The notes beneath the pieces are model-generated. The model searched no databases. It saw nothing but the letters and a program-made list of their open reading frames with translations, and was not told the DNA's origin. From Megachile rotundata (taxonomy: Eukaryota; Arthropoda; Insecta; Hymenoptera; Megachilidae), in assembly GCF_050947335.1 (NCBI RefSeq), contig NW_027473857.1:62001-126000 (forward strand): 64,000 bases of DNA, read 5' to 3'. The stretch's first letter is position 1. Each line of letters begins with the position of its first letter. The position numbers and the translations under genes are program-made. Shown in pieces: positions 15,101 through 31,100 of the stretch.

Positions 15101-18100
15101 ATGAGTTAGATTGATAATAATAAGAGTACTAAGTATAATAATTGTCGTTCTAACGATCATATAAGCATAATTTGGCTAATAATATGAGTTAGATTGATAA
15201 TAATAAGTGTAATAAGTATAGTAAATGTCGTTCTATCGATCATATAAGCATAATATGGCTAATAATATGAGTTAGATTGATAATAATAAGAGTACTAAGT
15301 ATAATAATTGTCGTTCTATCGATCATATAAGCTTAATTTGGCTAATAATATGAGTTAGATTGAAAATAATAAGAGTAATAAGTATAGTAATTATCGTTCT
15401 ACCGATCATATAAGCGTAACATGGTTAATAATATGAGTTAGATTGATAACAGGGAGTGTAATAAGAATAGTAATTGTCGTTCTGTCGATCATATAAGCAT
15501 AATATGGCTAACAAGATGAGTTAGATTGATAATAATAAGAGTAATGAGTATAGTAATTGTCGTTCTATCGATCATATCTGCATAATATGGTTAATAATAT
15601 GAGTTAGATTGATAACAGTGAATGTAATAAGTATAGTAATTGTCGTTCTGTCGATCATATAAGCATAATATGGCTAATAATATGAGTTAGATTGATAATA
15701 ATAAGAGTAATAAGTATAGTAATTGTCGTTCTATCGATCATATAAGCATAATATGGCTAATAATATGAGTTAGATTGATAATAATAAGAATAATCAGTAT
15801 AGTAATTGTCGTTCTATCGATCATATCTGCATAATATGGTTAATAATACGAGTTAGATTGATAATAGTGAGTGTAATAGGTATAGTAATTGTCGTTCTGT
15901 CGATCATATAAGCATAATATTGCTAATAATATGAGTTAGATTGATAATTATAAGAGTAATAAGTATAGTAATTGTCGTTCTATCGACCACATAAGCATAA
16001 TATGGCTAATAATATGAGTTAGACTGATAATAATAAGAGTAATGAGTATAGTAAATGTAGTTCTATCGATCATATAAGCATAATATGGCTAATAACATGA
16101 GTTAGATTGATAATAATAAGAGTAATAAGTATAGTAAATGTCGTTCTATCGATCATATAAGCATAATATGGCTAATAATATGAGTTAGATTTATAATAAT
16201 AAGAGTAATAAGTATAGTAATTGTCGTTCTATCGATCATATAAGCATAATTTGGCTAATAATATGAGTTAGATTGATAATAATAAGAGTAATAAGTATAG
16301 TAATTATCGTTCTACCGATCATATAAGCATAACATGGCTAATAATATGAGTTAGATTGATAATAGTAAGAGTAATAAGTATAGTAATTGTCGTTCTATCG
16401 ATCATATAAGCATAATTTGGCTAATAATATGAGTTAGATTGATAATAATAAGAGTAATAAGTATAGTAATTATCGTTCTACCGATCATATAAGCATAACA
16501 TGGTTAATAATATGAGTTAGATTGATAACAGGGAGTGTAATAAGAATAGTAATTGTCGTTCTGTCGATCATATAAGCATAATATGGCTAATAAGATGAGT
16601 TAGATTGATAATAATAAGAGTAATGAGTATAGTAATTGTCGTTCTATCGATCATATCTGCATAATATGGTTAATAATATGAGTTAGATGGATAATAGTGA
16701 GTGTAATAAGTATAGTAATTGTCGTTCTGTCGATCATATAAGCATAATATGGCTAATAATATGAGTTAGATTGATAATAATAAGAGTAATAAGTATAGTA
16801 ATTATCGTTTTACCGATCATATAAGCATAATATGGTTAATAATATGAGTTAGATTGATAATAATAAGAGTAATAAGTATAGTAATTGTCGTTCTATCGAT
16901 CATATAAGCATAATTTGGCTAATAATATGAGTTAGATTGATAATAATAAGAGTAATAAGTATAGTAATTATCGTTCTACCGATCATATAAGCATAACATG
17001 GCTAATAATATGAGTTAGATTGATAATAGTAAGAGTAATAAGTATAGTAATTGTCGTTCTATCGATCATATAAGCATAATTTGGCTAATAATATGAGTTA
17101 GATTGATAATAATAAGAGTAATAAGTATAGTAATTATCGTCCTACCGATCATATAAGCATAACATGGTTAATAATATGAGTTAGATTGATAACAGGGAGT
17201 GTAATAAGAATAGTAATTGTCGTTCTGTCGATCATATAAGCATAATATGGCAAATAAGATGAGTTAGATTGATAATAATAAGAGTAATGAGTATAGTAAT
17301 TGTCGTTCTATCGATCATATCTGCATAATATGGTTAATAATATGAGTTAGATGGATAATAGTGAGTGTAATAAGTATAGTAATTGTCGTTCTGTCGATCA
17401 TATAAGCATAATATGGCTAATAATATGAGTTAGATTGATAATAATAAGAGTAATAAGTTTAGTAATTGTCGTTCTATCGATCATATAAGCATAATATGGC
17501 TAGTAATATGAGTTAGATTGATAATAATAAGAATAATCAGTATAGTAATTGTCGTTCTATCGATCATATCTGCATAATATGGTTAATAATATGAGTTAGA
17601 TTGATAATAGTGAGTGTAATAAGTATAGTAATTGTCGTTCTGTCGATCATATAAGCATAATATGGCTAATAATATGAGTTAGATTGATAATAATAAGAGT
17701 AATAAGTATAGTAATTGTCGTTCTATCGATCATATCTGCATAATATGGTTAATAATATGAGTTAGATTGATAATAGTGAGTGTAATAAGTATAGTAATTG
17801 TCGTTCTGTCGATCATATAAGCATAATATGGCTAATAATATGAGTTAGATTGATAATAACAACAGTAATGAGTATAGTAATTGTCGTTCTATCGATCATA
17901 TCTGCATAATATGGTTAATATTATGAGTTAGATTGATAGTAGTGAGTGTAATAAGTATAGTAATTGTCGTTCTGTCGATCATATAAGCATAATATGGCTA
18001 ATAATATGAGTTAGATTGATAATAACAACAGTAATGAGTATAGTAATTGTCGGTCTATCGATCATATCTGCATAATATGGTTAAAAATATGAGTTAGATT

Positions 18101-21100
18101 GATAATAGTGAGTGTAATAAGTATAGTAATTGTCGTTCTGTCGATCATAAAAGCATAATATGGCTAATAATATGAGTTAGATTGATAATAATGAGAGTAA
18201 TAAGTATAGTAATTGTCGTTCTATCACTCATATAAGCATATTTTGGCTAATAATATGAGTTAGATTGATAATAATAAGAGTAATAAGTATAGTAATTATC
18301 GTTCTACCGATCATATAAGCATACCATGGCTAATAATATGAGTTAGATTGATAATAATAAGTGTAATAAGTATAGTAAATGTCGTTCTATCGATCATATA
18401 AGCATAATATGGCTAATAATATGAGTTAGATTGATAATAATAAGAGTAATGAGTATAGTAATTGTCGTTCTGTCGATCATATAAGCATAATATGGCTAAT
18501 AATATGAGTTAGATTGATAATAATAAGAGTAATAAGTATAGTAATTGTCGTTCTATCGATCATATAAGCATAATATGGCTAATAATATGAGTTAGATTGA
18601 TAATAATAAGAATAATCAGTATAGTAATTGTCGTTCTATCGATCATATCTGCATAATATGGTTAAAAATATGAGTTAGATTGATAATAGTGAGTGTAATA
18701 AGTATAGTAATTGTCGTTCTGTCGATCATAAAAGCATAATATGGCTAATAATATGAGTTAGATTGATAATAATAAGAGTAATAAGTATAGTAATTGTCGT
18801 TCTATCGCTCATATAAGCATATTTTTGCTAATAATATGAGTTAGATTGATAATAATAAGAGTAATAAGTATAGTAATTATCGTTCTACCGATCATATAAG
18901 CATAACATGGCTAATAATATGAGTTAGATTGATAATAATAAGTGTAATAAGTATAGTAAATGTCGTTCTATCGATCATATAAGCATAATATGGCTAATAA
19001 TATGAGTTAGATTGATAATAATAAGAGTACTAAGTATAATAATTGTCGTTCTAACGATCATATAAGCATAATATGGCTAATAATATGAGTTAGATTGATA
19101 ATAATAAGAGTAATAAGTATAGTAATTGTCGTTCTATCGACCATATAAGCATAATATGGCTAATAATATGAGTTAGGTTGATAATAATAAGAATAATCAG
19201 TATAGTAATTGTCGTTCTATCGATCATATCTGCATAATATGGTTAATAATACGAGTTAGATTGAAAATAGTGAGTGTAATAGGTATAGTAATTGTCGTTC
19301 TGTCGATCATATAAGCATAATATTGCTAATAATATGAGTTAGATTGATAATTATAAGAGTAATAAGTATAGTAATTGTCGTTCTATCGACCACATAAGCA
19401 TAATATGGCTAATAATATGAGTTAGACTGATAATAATAAGAGTAATGAGTATAGTAAATGTAGTTCTATCGATCATATAAGCATAATATGGCTAATAATA
19501 TGAGTTAGATTGATAATAATAAGAGTAATAAGTATAGTAAATGTCGTTCTATCGATCATATAAGCATAATATGGCTAATAATATGAGTTAGATTTATAAT
19601 AATAAGAGTAATAAGTATAGTAATTGTCGTTCTATCGATCATATAAGCATAATTTGGCTAATAATATGAGCTAGATTGATAATAATAAGAGTAATAAGTA
19701 TAGTAATTGTCGTCCTATCGATCATATAAGCATAATATGGCTAATAATATGAGTTAGATTTATAATAATAAGAGTAATAAGTATAGTAATTGTCGTTCTA
19801 TCGATCATATAAGCATAATATGGCCAATAATATGAGTTAGATTGATAATAATAAGAGTAATGAGTATAGTAATTGTCGTTCTATCGATCATATAAGCATA
19901 ATATGGCTAATAATATGAGTTAGATTGATAATAATAAGAGTAATAAGTATACTAATTGCCGTCCTATCGATCATATAAGCATAATATGGCCAATAATATG
20001 AGTTAGATTGATAATAATAAGAGTAATGAGTATAGTAATTGTCGTTCTGTCGATCATATAAGCATAATATGGCTAATAATATGAGTTAGATTGATAATAA
20101 TAAGAGTAATAAGTTTAGTAATTGTCGTTCTATCGATCATATAAGCATAATATGGCTAGTAATATGAGTTAGATTGATAATAATAAGAATAATCAGTATA
20201 GTAATTGTCGTTCTATCGATCATATCTGCATAATATGGTTAATAATATGAGTTAGATTGATAATAGTGAGTGTAATAAGTATAGTAATTGTCGTTCTGTC
20301 GATCATATAAGCATAATATGGCTAATAATATGAGTTAGATTGATAATAATAAGAGTAATAAGTATAGTAATTATTGTTCTACCGATCCTATAAGCATAAC
20401 ATGGCTAATAATATGAGTTAGATTGATAATAATAAGTGTAATAAGTATAGTAAATGTCGTTCTAACGATCATATAAGCATAATTTGGCTAATAATATGAG
20501 TTAGATTGATAATAATAAGAGTAATAAGTATAGTAATTATCGTTCTACCGATCATATAAGCATAACATGTTTAATAATATGAGTTATATTGATAACAGGG
20601 AGTGTAATAAGAATAGTAATTGTCGTTCTGTCGATCATATAAGCATAATATGGCTAATAATATGAGTTAGATTGATAATAATAAGAGTAATAAGTATAGT
20701 AATTGTCGTTCTATCGATCATATAAGCATAATTTGTCTAATAGTATGAGTTAGATTGATAATTATAAGAGTAATAAGTATAGTAATTGTCGTTCTATCGA
20801 CCACATAAGTATAATATGGCTAATAATATGAGTTAGACTGATAATAATAAGTGTAATGAGTATAGTAAATGTAGTTCTATCGACCATATAAGCATAATAT
20901 GGCTAATAATATGAGTTAGATTGATAATAATAAGAGTAATAAGTATAGTAAATGTCGTTCTATCGATCATATAAGCATAATATGGCTAATAATATGAGTT
21001 AAATTTATAATAATAAGAGTAATAAGTATAGTAATTGTCGTTCTATCGATCATATAAGCATAATTTGTCTAATAGTATGAGTTAGATTGATAATTATAAG

Positions 21101-22150
21101 AGTAATAAGTATAGTAATTGTCGTTCTATCGACCACATAAGCATAATATGGCTAATAATATGAGTTAGACTGATAATAATAAGAGTAATGAGTATAGTAA
21201 TTGTCGTTCTGTCGATCATATAAGCATAATATGGCTAATAATATGAGTTAGATTGATAATAATAAGAGTAATAAGTATAGTAATTGTCGTTCTAACGATC
21301 ATATAAGCATAATTTGGCTAATAATATGAGTTAGATTGATAATAATAAGAGTAATAAGTATAGTAATTATCGTTCTACCGATCATATAATCATAACATGT
21401 TTAATAATATGAGTTATATTGATAACAGGGAGTGTAATAAGAATAGTAATTGTCGTTCTGTCGATCATATAAGCATAATATGGCTAATAATATGAGTTAG
21501 ATTGATAATAATAAGAGTAATAAGTATAGTAATTGTCGTTCTATCGATCATATAAGCATAATATGGCTAGTAATATGAGTTAGATTGATAATAATAAGAA
21601 TAATCAGTATAGTAGTTGTCGTTCTATCGATCATATCTGCATAATATGGTTAATAATATGAGTTTGATTGATAATAGTGAGTGTAATAAGTATAGTAATT
21701 GTCGTTCTGTCGATCATATAAGCATAATATGGCTAATAATATGAGTTAGATTGATAACAGGGAGTGTAATAAGAATAGTAATTGTCGTTCTGTCGATTAT
21801 ATAAGCATAATATGGCTAATAATATGAGTTAGATTGATAATAATAAGAGTAATGAGTATAGTAATTGTCGTTCTATCGATCATATCTGCATAATATGGTT
21901 AATATTATGAGTTAGATTGATAGTAGTGAGTGTAATAAGTATAGTAATTGTCGTTCTGTCGATCATATAAGCATAATATGGCTAATAATATGAGTTAGAT
22001 TGATAATAATAAGAGTAATAAGTATAGTAATTGTCGTTCTATCGATCATATAAGCATAATATGGCTAATAATATGAGTTAGATTGATAATAATAAGAATA
22101 ATCAGTATAGTAATTGTCGTTCTATCGATCATATCTGCATAATATGGTTA
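12200..22150. repeat. Array section with TTAAAAATATG monomers spaced 30, 40, 7 and 42 monomers apart
   Basis: The variant GGTTAAAAATATG occurs at 12,271, 14,761, 18,081, 18,662 and 22,148. The spacings of 2,490, 3,320, 581 and 3,486 bp are exactly 30, 40, 7 and 42 x 83. The monomer after each usually carries the same AGTGAGTG and CATAAAAGC variants, so these are blocks copied together rather than single chance changes. Confidence 0.7.
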
Positions 22151-25100
22151 AAAATATGAGTTAGATTGATAATAGTGAGTGTAATAAGTATAGTAATTGT
22201 CGTTCTGTCGATCATAAAAGCATAATATGGCTAATAATATGAGTTAGATTGATAATAATAAGAGTAATAAGTATAGTAATTGTCGTTCTATCGATCATAT
22301 AAGCATATTTTGGCTAATAATATGAGTTAGATTGATAATAATAAGAGTAATAAGTATAGTAATTATCGTTCTACCGATCATATAAGCATAACATGGCTAA
22401 TAATATGAGTTAGATTGATAATAATAAGTGTAATATGTATAGTAAATGTCGTTCTATCGATCATATAAGCATAATATGGCTAATAATATGAGTTAGATTG
22501 ATAATAATAAGAGTACTAAGAATAATAATTGTCGTTCTAACGATCATATAAGCATAATTTGGCTAATAATATGAGTTAGATTGATAATAATAAGTGTAAT
22601 AAGTATAGTAAATGTCGTTCTATCGATCATATAAGCATAATATGGCTAATAATATGAGTTAGATTGATAATAATAAGAGTACTAAGTATAATAATTGTCG
22701 TTCTATCGATCATATAAGCATAATTTGGCTAATAATATGAGTTAGATTGATAACAATAAGAGTAATAAGTATAGTAATTATCGTTCTACCGATCATATAA
22801 GCATAACATGGTTAATAATATGAGTTAGATTGATAACAGGGAGTGTAATAAGAATAGTAATTGTCGTTCTGTCGATCATATAAGCATAATATGGCTAACA
22901 AGATGAGTTAGATTGATAATAATAAGAGTAATGAGTATAGTAATTGTCGTTCTATCGATCATATCTCCATAATATGGTTAATAATATGAGTTAGATTGAT
23001 AATAGTGAGTGTAATAAGTATAGTAATTGTCGTTCTGTCGATCATATAAGCATAATATGGCTAATAATATGAGTTAGATTGATAATAATAAGAGTAATAA
23101 GTATAGTAATTGTCGTTCTATCGACCATATAAGCATAATATGGCTAATAATATGAGTTAGGTTGATAATAATAAGAATAATCAGTATAGTAATTGTCGTT
23201 CTATCGATCATATCTGCATAATATGGTTAATAATATGAGTTAGATTGATAATAGTGAGTGTAATAGGTATAGTAATTGTCGTTCTGTCGATCATATAAGC
23301 ATAATATGGCTAATAATATGAGTTAGATTGATAATAATAAGAGTAATAAGTATAGTAATTGTCGTTCTAACGATCATATAAGCATAATTTGGCTAATAAT
23401 ATGAGTTAGATTGATAATAATAAGAGTAATAAGTATAGTAATTATCGTTCTACCGATCATATAAGCATAACATGGTTAATAATATGAGTTATATTGATAA
23501 CAGGGAGTGTAATAAGAATAGTAATTGTCGTTCTGTCGATCATATAAGCATAATATGGCTAATAAGATGAGTTAGATTGATAATAATAAGAGTAATGAGT
23601 ATAGTAATTGTCGTTCTATCGATCATATCTGCATAATATGGTTAATAATATGAGTTAGATTGATAATAGTGAGTGTAATAAGTATAGTAATTGTCGTTCT
23701 GTCGATCATATAAGCATAATATGGCTAATAATATGAGTTAGATTGATAATAATAAGAGTAATAAGTATAGTAATTGTCGTTCTATCCATCATATAAGCAT
23801 AATATGGCTAGTAATATGAGTTAGATTGATAATAATAAGAATAATCAGTATAGTAATTGTCGTTCTATCGATCATATCTGCATAATATGGTTAATAATAT
23901 GAGTTAGATTGATAATAGTGAGTGTAATAAGTATAGTAATTGTCGTTCTGTCGATCATATAAGCATAATATGGCTAATAATATGAGTTAGATTGATAATA
24001 ATAAGAGTAATGAGTATAGTAATTGTCGTTCTATCGATCATATCTGCATAATATGGTTAATATTATGAGTTAGATTGATAGTAGTGAGTGTAATAAGTAT
24101 AGTAATTGTCGTTCTGTCGATCATATAAGCATAATATGGCTAATAATATGAGTTAGATTGATAATAATAAGAGTAATAAGTATAGTAATTGTCGTTCTAT
24201 CGATCATATAAGCATAATATGGCTAATAATATGAGTTAGATTGATAAAAATAAGAATAATCAGTATAGTAATTGTCGTTCTATCGATCATATCTGCATAA
24301 TATGGTTAAAAATATGAGTTAGATTGATAATAGTGAGTGTAATAAGTATAGTAATTGTCGTTCTGTCGATCATAAAAGCATAATATGGCTAATAATATGA
24401 GTTAGATTGATAATAATAAGAGTAATAAGTATAGTAATTGTCGTTCTATCGCTCATATAAGCATATTTTGGCTAATAATATGAGTTAGATTGATAATAAT
24501 AAGAGTAATAAGTATAGTAATTATCGTTCTACCGATCATATAAGCATAACATGGCTAATAATATGAGTTAGATTGATAATAATAAGTGTAATAAGCATAG
24601 TAAATGTCGTTCTGTCGATCATATAAGCATAATATGGCTAACAAGATGAGTTAGATTGATAATAATAAGAGTAATGAGTATAGTAATTGTCGTTCTATCG
24701 ATCATATCTGCATAATATGGTTAATAATATGAGTTAGATTGATAATAGTGAGTGTAATAAGTATAGTAATTGTCGTTCTATCGACCATATAAGCATAATA
24801 TGGCTAATAATATGAGTTAGATTGATAATAATAAGAGTAATAAGTATAGTAATTGTCGTTCTATCGACCATATAAGCATAATATGGCTAATAATATGAGT
24901 TAGGTTGATAATAATAAGAATAATCAGTATAGTAATTGTCGTTCTATCGATCATATCTGCATAATATGGTTAATAATATGAGTTAGATTGATAATAGTGA
25001 GTGTAATAGGTATAGTAATTGTCGTTCTGTCGATCATATAAGCATAATATGGCTAATAATATGAGTTAGATTGATAATAATAAGAGTAATAAGTATAGTA

Positions 25101-28100
25101 ATTGTCGTTCTAACGATCATATAAGCATAATTTGGCTAATAATATGAGTTAGATTGATAATAATAAGAGTAATAAGTATAGTAATTATCGTTCTACCGAT
25201 CATATAAGCATAACATGGTTAATAATATGAGTTATATTGATAACAGGGAGTGTAATAAGAATAGTAATTGTCGTTCTGTCGATCATATATGCATAATATG
25301 GCTAATAAGATGAGTTAGATTGATAATAATAAGAGTAATGAGTATAGTAATTGTCGTTCTATCGATCATATCTGCATAATATGGTTAATAATATGAGTTA
25401 GATTGATAATAGTGAGTGTAATAAGTATAGTAATTGTCGTTCTGTCGATCATATAAGCATAATATGGCTAATAATATGAGTTAGATTGATAATAATAAGA
25501 GTAATGAGTATAGTAATTGTCGTTCTATCGATCATATCTGCATAATATGGTTAATAATATGAGTTAGATTGATAATAGTGAGTGTAATAAGTATAGTAAT
25601 TGTCGTTCTGTCGATCATATAAGCATAATATGGCTAATAATATGAGTTAGATTGATAATAATAAGAGTAATAATTATAGTAATTGTCGTTCTATCCATCA
25701 TATAAGCATAATATGGCTAGTAATATGAGTTAGATTGATAATAATAAGAATAATCAGTATAGTAATTGTCGTTCTATCGATCATATCTGCATAATATGGT
25801 TAATAATATGAGTTAGATTGATAATAGTGAGTGTAATAAGTATAGTAATTGTCGTTCTGTCGATCATATCTGCATAATATGGTTAATAATATGAGTTAGA
25901 TTGATAATAGTGAGTGTAATAAGTATAGTAATTGTCGTTCTGTCGATCATATAAGCATAATATGGCTAATAATATGAGTTAGATTGATAATAATAAGAGT
26001 AATGAGTATAGTAATTGTCGTTCTATCGATCATATCTGCATAATATGGTTAATATTATGAGTTAGATTGATAGTAGTGAGTGTAATAAGTATAGTAATTG
26101 TCGTTCTGTCGATCATATAAGCATAATATGGCTAATAATATGAGTTAGATTGATAATAATAAGAGTAATGAGTATAGTAATTGTCGTTCTATCGATCATA
26201 TCTGCATAATATGGTTAATATTATGAGTTAGATTGATAGTAGTGAGTGTAATAAGTATAGTAATTGTCGTTCTGTCGATCATATAAGCATAATATGGCTA
26301 ATAATATGAGTTAGATTGATAATAATAAGAGTAATAAGTATAGTAATTGTCGTTCTATCGATCATATAAGCATAATATGGCTAATAATATGAGTTAGATT
26401 GATAAAAATAAGAATAATCAGTATAGTAATTGTCGTTCTATCGATCATATCTGCATAATATGGTTAAAAATATGAGTTAGATTGATAATAGTGAGTGTAA
26501 TAAGTATAGTAATTGTCGTTCTGTCGATCATAAAAGCATAATATGGCTAATAATATGAGTTAGATTGATAATAATAAGAGTAATAAGTATAGTAATTGTC
26601 GTTCTATCGCTCATATAAGCATATTTTGGCTAATAATATGAGTTAGATTGATAATAATAAGAGTAATAAGTATAGTAATTATCGTTCTACCGATCATATA
26701 AGCATAACATGGCTAATAATATGAGTTAGATTGATAATAATAAGTGTAATAAGCATAGTAAATGTCGTTCTGTCGATCATATAAGCATAATATGGCTAAC
26801 AAGATGAGTTAGATTGATAATAATAAGAGTAATGAGTATAGTAATTGTCGTTCTATCGATCATATCTGCATAATATGGTTAATAATATGAGTTAGATTGA
26901 TAATAGTGAGTGTAATAAGTATAGTAATTGTCGTTCTATCGACCATATAAGCATAATATGGCTAATAATATGAGTTAGATTGATAATAATAAGAGTAATA
27001 AGTATAGTAATTGTCGTTCTATCGACCATATAAGCATAATATGGCTAATAATATGAGTTAGGTTGATAATAATAAGAATAATCAGTATAGTAATTGTCGT
27101 TCTATCGATCATATCTGCATAATATGGTTAATAATATGAGTTAGATTGATAATAGTGAGTGTAATAGGTATAGTAATTGTCGTTCTGTCGATCATATAAG
27201 CATAATATGGCTAATAATATGAGTTAGATTGATAATAATAAGAGTAATAAGTATAGTAATTGTCGTTCTAACGATCATATAAGCATAATTTGGCTAATAA
27301 TATGAGTTAGATTGATAATAATAAGAGTAATAAGTATAGTAATTATCGTTCTACCGATCATATAAGCATAACATGGTTAATAATATGAGTTATATTGATA
27401 ACAGGGAGTGTAATAAGAATAGTAATTGTCGTTCTGTCGATCATATATGCATAATATGGCTAATAAGATGAGTTAGATTGATAATAATAAGAGTAATGAG
27501 TATAGTAATTGTCGTTCTATCGATCATATCTGCATAATATGGTTAATAATATGAGTTAGATTGATAATAGTGAGTGTAATAAGTATAGTAATTGTCGTTC
27601 TGTCGATCATATAAGCATAATATGGCTAATAATATGAGTTAGATTGATAATAATAAGAGTAATAAGTATAGTAATTGTCGTTCTATCCATCATATAAGCA
27701 TAATATGGCTAGTAATATGAGTTAGATTGATAATAATAAGAATAATCAGTATAGTAATTGTCGTTCTATCGATCATATCTGCATAATATGGTTAATAATA
27801 TGAGTTAGATTGATAATAGTGAGTGTAATAAGTATAGTAATTGTCGTTCTGTCGATCATATAAGCATAATATGGCTAATAATATGAGTTAGATTGATAAT
27901 AATAAGAGTAATGAGTATAGTAATTGTCGTTCTATCGATCATATCTGCATAATATGGTTAATATTATGAGTTAGATTGATAGTAGTGAGTGTAATAAGTA
28001 TAGTAATTGTCGTTCTGTCGATCATATAAGCATAATATGGCTAATAATATGAGTTAGATTGATAATAATAAGAGTAATAAGTATAGTAATTGTCGTTCTA

Positions 28101-31100
28101 TCGACCATATAAGCATAATATGGCTAATAATATGAGTTAGGTTGATAATAATAAGAATAATCAGTATAGTAATTGTCGTTCTATCGATCATATCTGCATA
28201 ATATGGTTAATAATATGAGTTAGATTGATAATAGTGAGTGTAATAGGTATAGTAATTGTCGTTCTGTCGATCATATAAGCATAATATGGCTAATAATATG
28301 AGTTAGATTGATAATAATAAGAGTAATAAGTATAGTAATTGTCGTTCTAACGATCATATAAGCATAATTTGGCTAATAATATGAGTTAGATTGATAATAA
28401 TAAGAGTAATAAGTATAGTAATTATCGTTCTACCGATCATATAAGCATAACATGGTTAATAATATGAGTTATATTGATAACAGGGAGTGTAATAAGAATA
28501 GTAATTGTCGTTCTGTCGATCATATAAGCATAATATGGCTAATAAGATGAGTTAGATTGATAATAATAAGAGTAATGAGTATAGTAATTGTCGTTCTATC
28601 GATCATATCTGCATAATATGGTTAATAATATGAGTTAGATTGATAATAGTGAGTGTAATAAGTATAGTAATTGTCGTTCTGTCGATCATATAAGCATAAT
28701 ATGGCTAATAATATGAGTTAGATTGATAATAATAAGAGTAATAATTATAGTAATTGTCGTTCTATCCATCATATAAGCATAATATGGCTAGTAATATGAG
28801 TTAGATTGATAATAATAAGAATAATCAGTATAGTAATTGTCGTTCTATCGATCATATCTGCATAATATGGTTAATAATATGAGTTAGATTGATAATAGTG
28901 AGTGTAATAAGTATAGTAATTGTCGTTCTGTCGATCATATAAGCATAATATGGCTAATAATATGAGTTAGATTGATAATAATAAGAGTAATGAGTATAGT
29001 AATTGTCGTTCTATCGATCATATCTGCATAATATGGTTAATATTATGAGTTAGATTGTTAGTAGTGAGTGTAATAAGTATAGTAATTGTCGTTCTGTCGA
29101 TCATATAAGCATAATATGGCTAATAATATGAGTTAGATTGATAATAATAAGAGTAATAAGTATAGTAATTGTCGTTCTATCGATCATATAAGCATAATAT
29201 GGCTAATAATATGAGTTAGATTGATAAAAATAAGAATAATCAGTATAGTAATTGTCGTTCTATCGATCATATCTGCATAATATGGTTAAAAATATGAGTT
29301 AGATTGATAATAGTGAGTGTAATAAGTATAGTAATTGTCGTTCTGTCGATCATAAAAGCATAATATGGCTAATAATATGAGTTAGATTGATAATAATAAG
29401 AGTAATAAGTATAGTAATTGTCGTTCTATCGCTCATATAAGCATATTTTGGCTAATAATATGAGTTAGATTGATAATAATAAGAGTAATAAGTATAGTAA
29501 TTATCGTTCTACCGATCATATAAGCATAACATGGCTAATAATATGAGTTAGATTGATAATAATAAGTGTAATAAGCATAGTAAATGTCGTTCTGTCGATC
29601 ATATAAGCATAATATGGCTAACAAGATGAGTTAGATTGATAATAATAAGAGTAATGAGTATAGTAATTGTCGTTCTATCGATCATATCTGCATAATATGG
29701 TTAATAATATGAGTTAGATTGATAATAGTGAGTGTAATAAGTATAGTAATTGTCGTTCTGTCGATCATATAAGCATAATATGGCTAATAATATGAGTTAG
29801 ATTGATAATAATAAGAGTAACAAGTATAGTAATTGTCGTTCTATCGACCATATAAGCATAATATGGCTAATAATATGAGTTAGGTTGATAATAATAAGAA
29901 TAATCAGTATAGTAATTGTCGTTCTATCGATCATATCTGCATAATATGGTTAATAATACGAGTTAGATTGATAATAGTGAGTGTAATAGGTATAGTAATT
30001 GTCGTTCTGTCGATCATATAAGCATAATATGGCTAATAATATGAGTTAGATTGATAATAATAAGAGTAATAAGTATAGTAATTGTCGTTCTAACGATCAT
30101 ATAAGCATAATTTGGCTAATAATATGAGTTAGATTGATAATAATAAGAGTAATAAGTATAGTAATTATCGTTCTACCGATCATATAAGCATAACATGGTT
30201 AATGATATGAGTTATATTGATAACAGGGAGTGTAATAAGAATAGTAATTGTCGTTCTGTCGATCATATAAGCATAATATGGCTAATAAGATGAGTTAGAT
30301 TGATAATAATAAGAGTAATGAGTATAGTAATTGTCGTTCTATCGATCATATCTGCATAATATGGTTAATAATATGAGTTAGATTGATAATAGTGAGTGTA
30401 ATAAGTATAGTAATTGTCGTTCTGTCGATCATATAAGCATTATATGGCTAATAATATGAGTTAGATTGATAATAATAAGAGTAATAAGTATAGTAATTGT
30501 CGTTCTATCGATCATATAAGCATAATATGGCTAGTAATATGAGTTAGATTGATAATAATAAGAATAATCAGTATAGTAATTGTCGTTCTATCGATCATAT
30601 CTGCATAATATGGTTAATAATATGAGTTAGATTGATAATAGTAAGAGTAATGAGTATAGTAATTGTCGTTCTATCGACCATATCTGCATAATATGGTTAA
30701 TAATATGAGTTAGATTGATAGTAGTGAGTGTAATAAGTATAGTAATTGTCGTTCTGTCGATCATATAAGCATAATATGGCTAATAATATGAGTTAGATTG
30801 ATAATAATAAGAGTAATAAGTATAGTAATTGTCGTTCTATCGATCATATAAGCATAATATGGTTAATAATATGAGTTAGATTGATAATAGTGAGTGTAAT
30901 AAGTATAGTAATTGTCGTTCTAACGATCATATAAGCATAATTTGGCTAATAATATGAGTTAGATTGATAATAATAAGAGTAATAAGTATAGTAATTATCG
31001 TTCTACCGATCATATAAGCATAACATGGTTAATAATATGAGTTATATTGATAACAGGGAGTGTAATAAGAATAGTAATTGTCGTTCTGTCGATCATATAA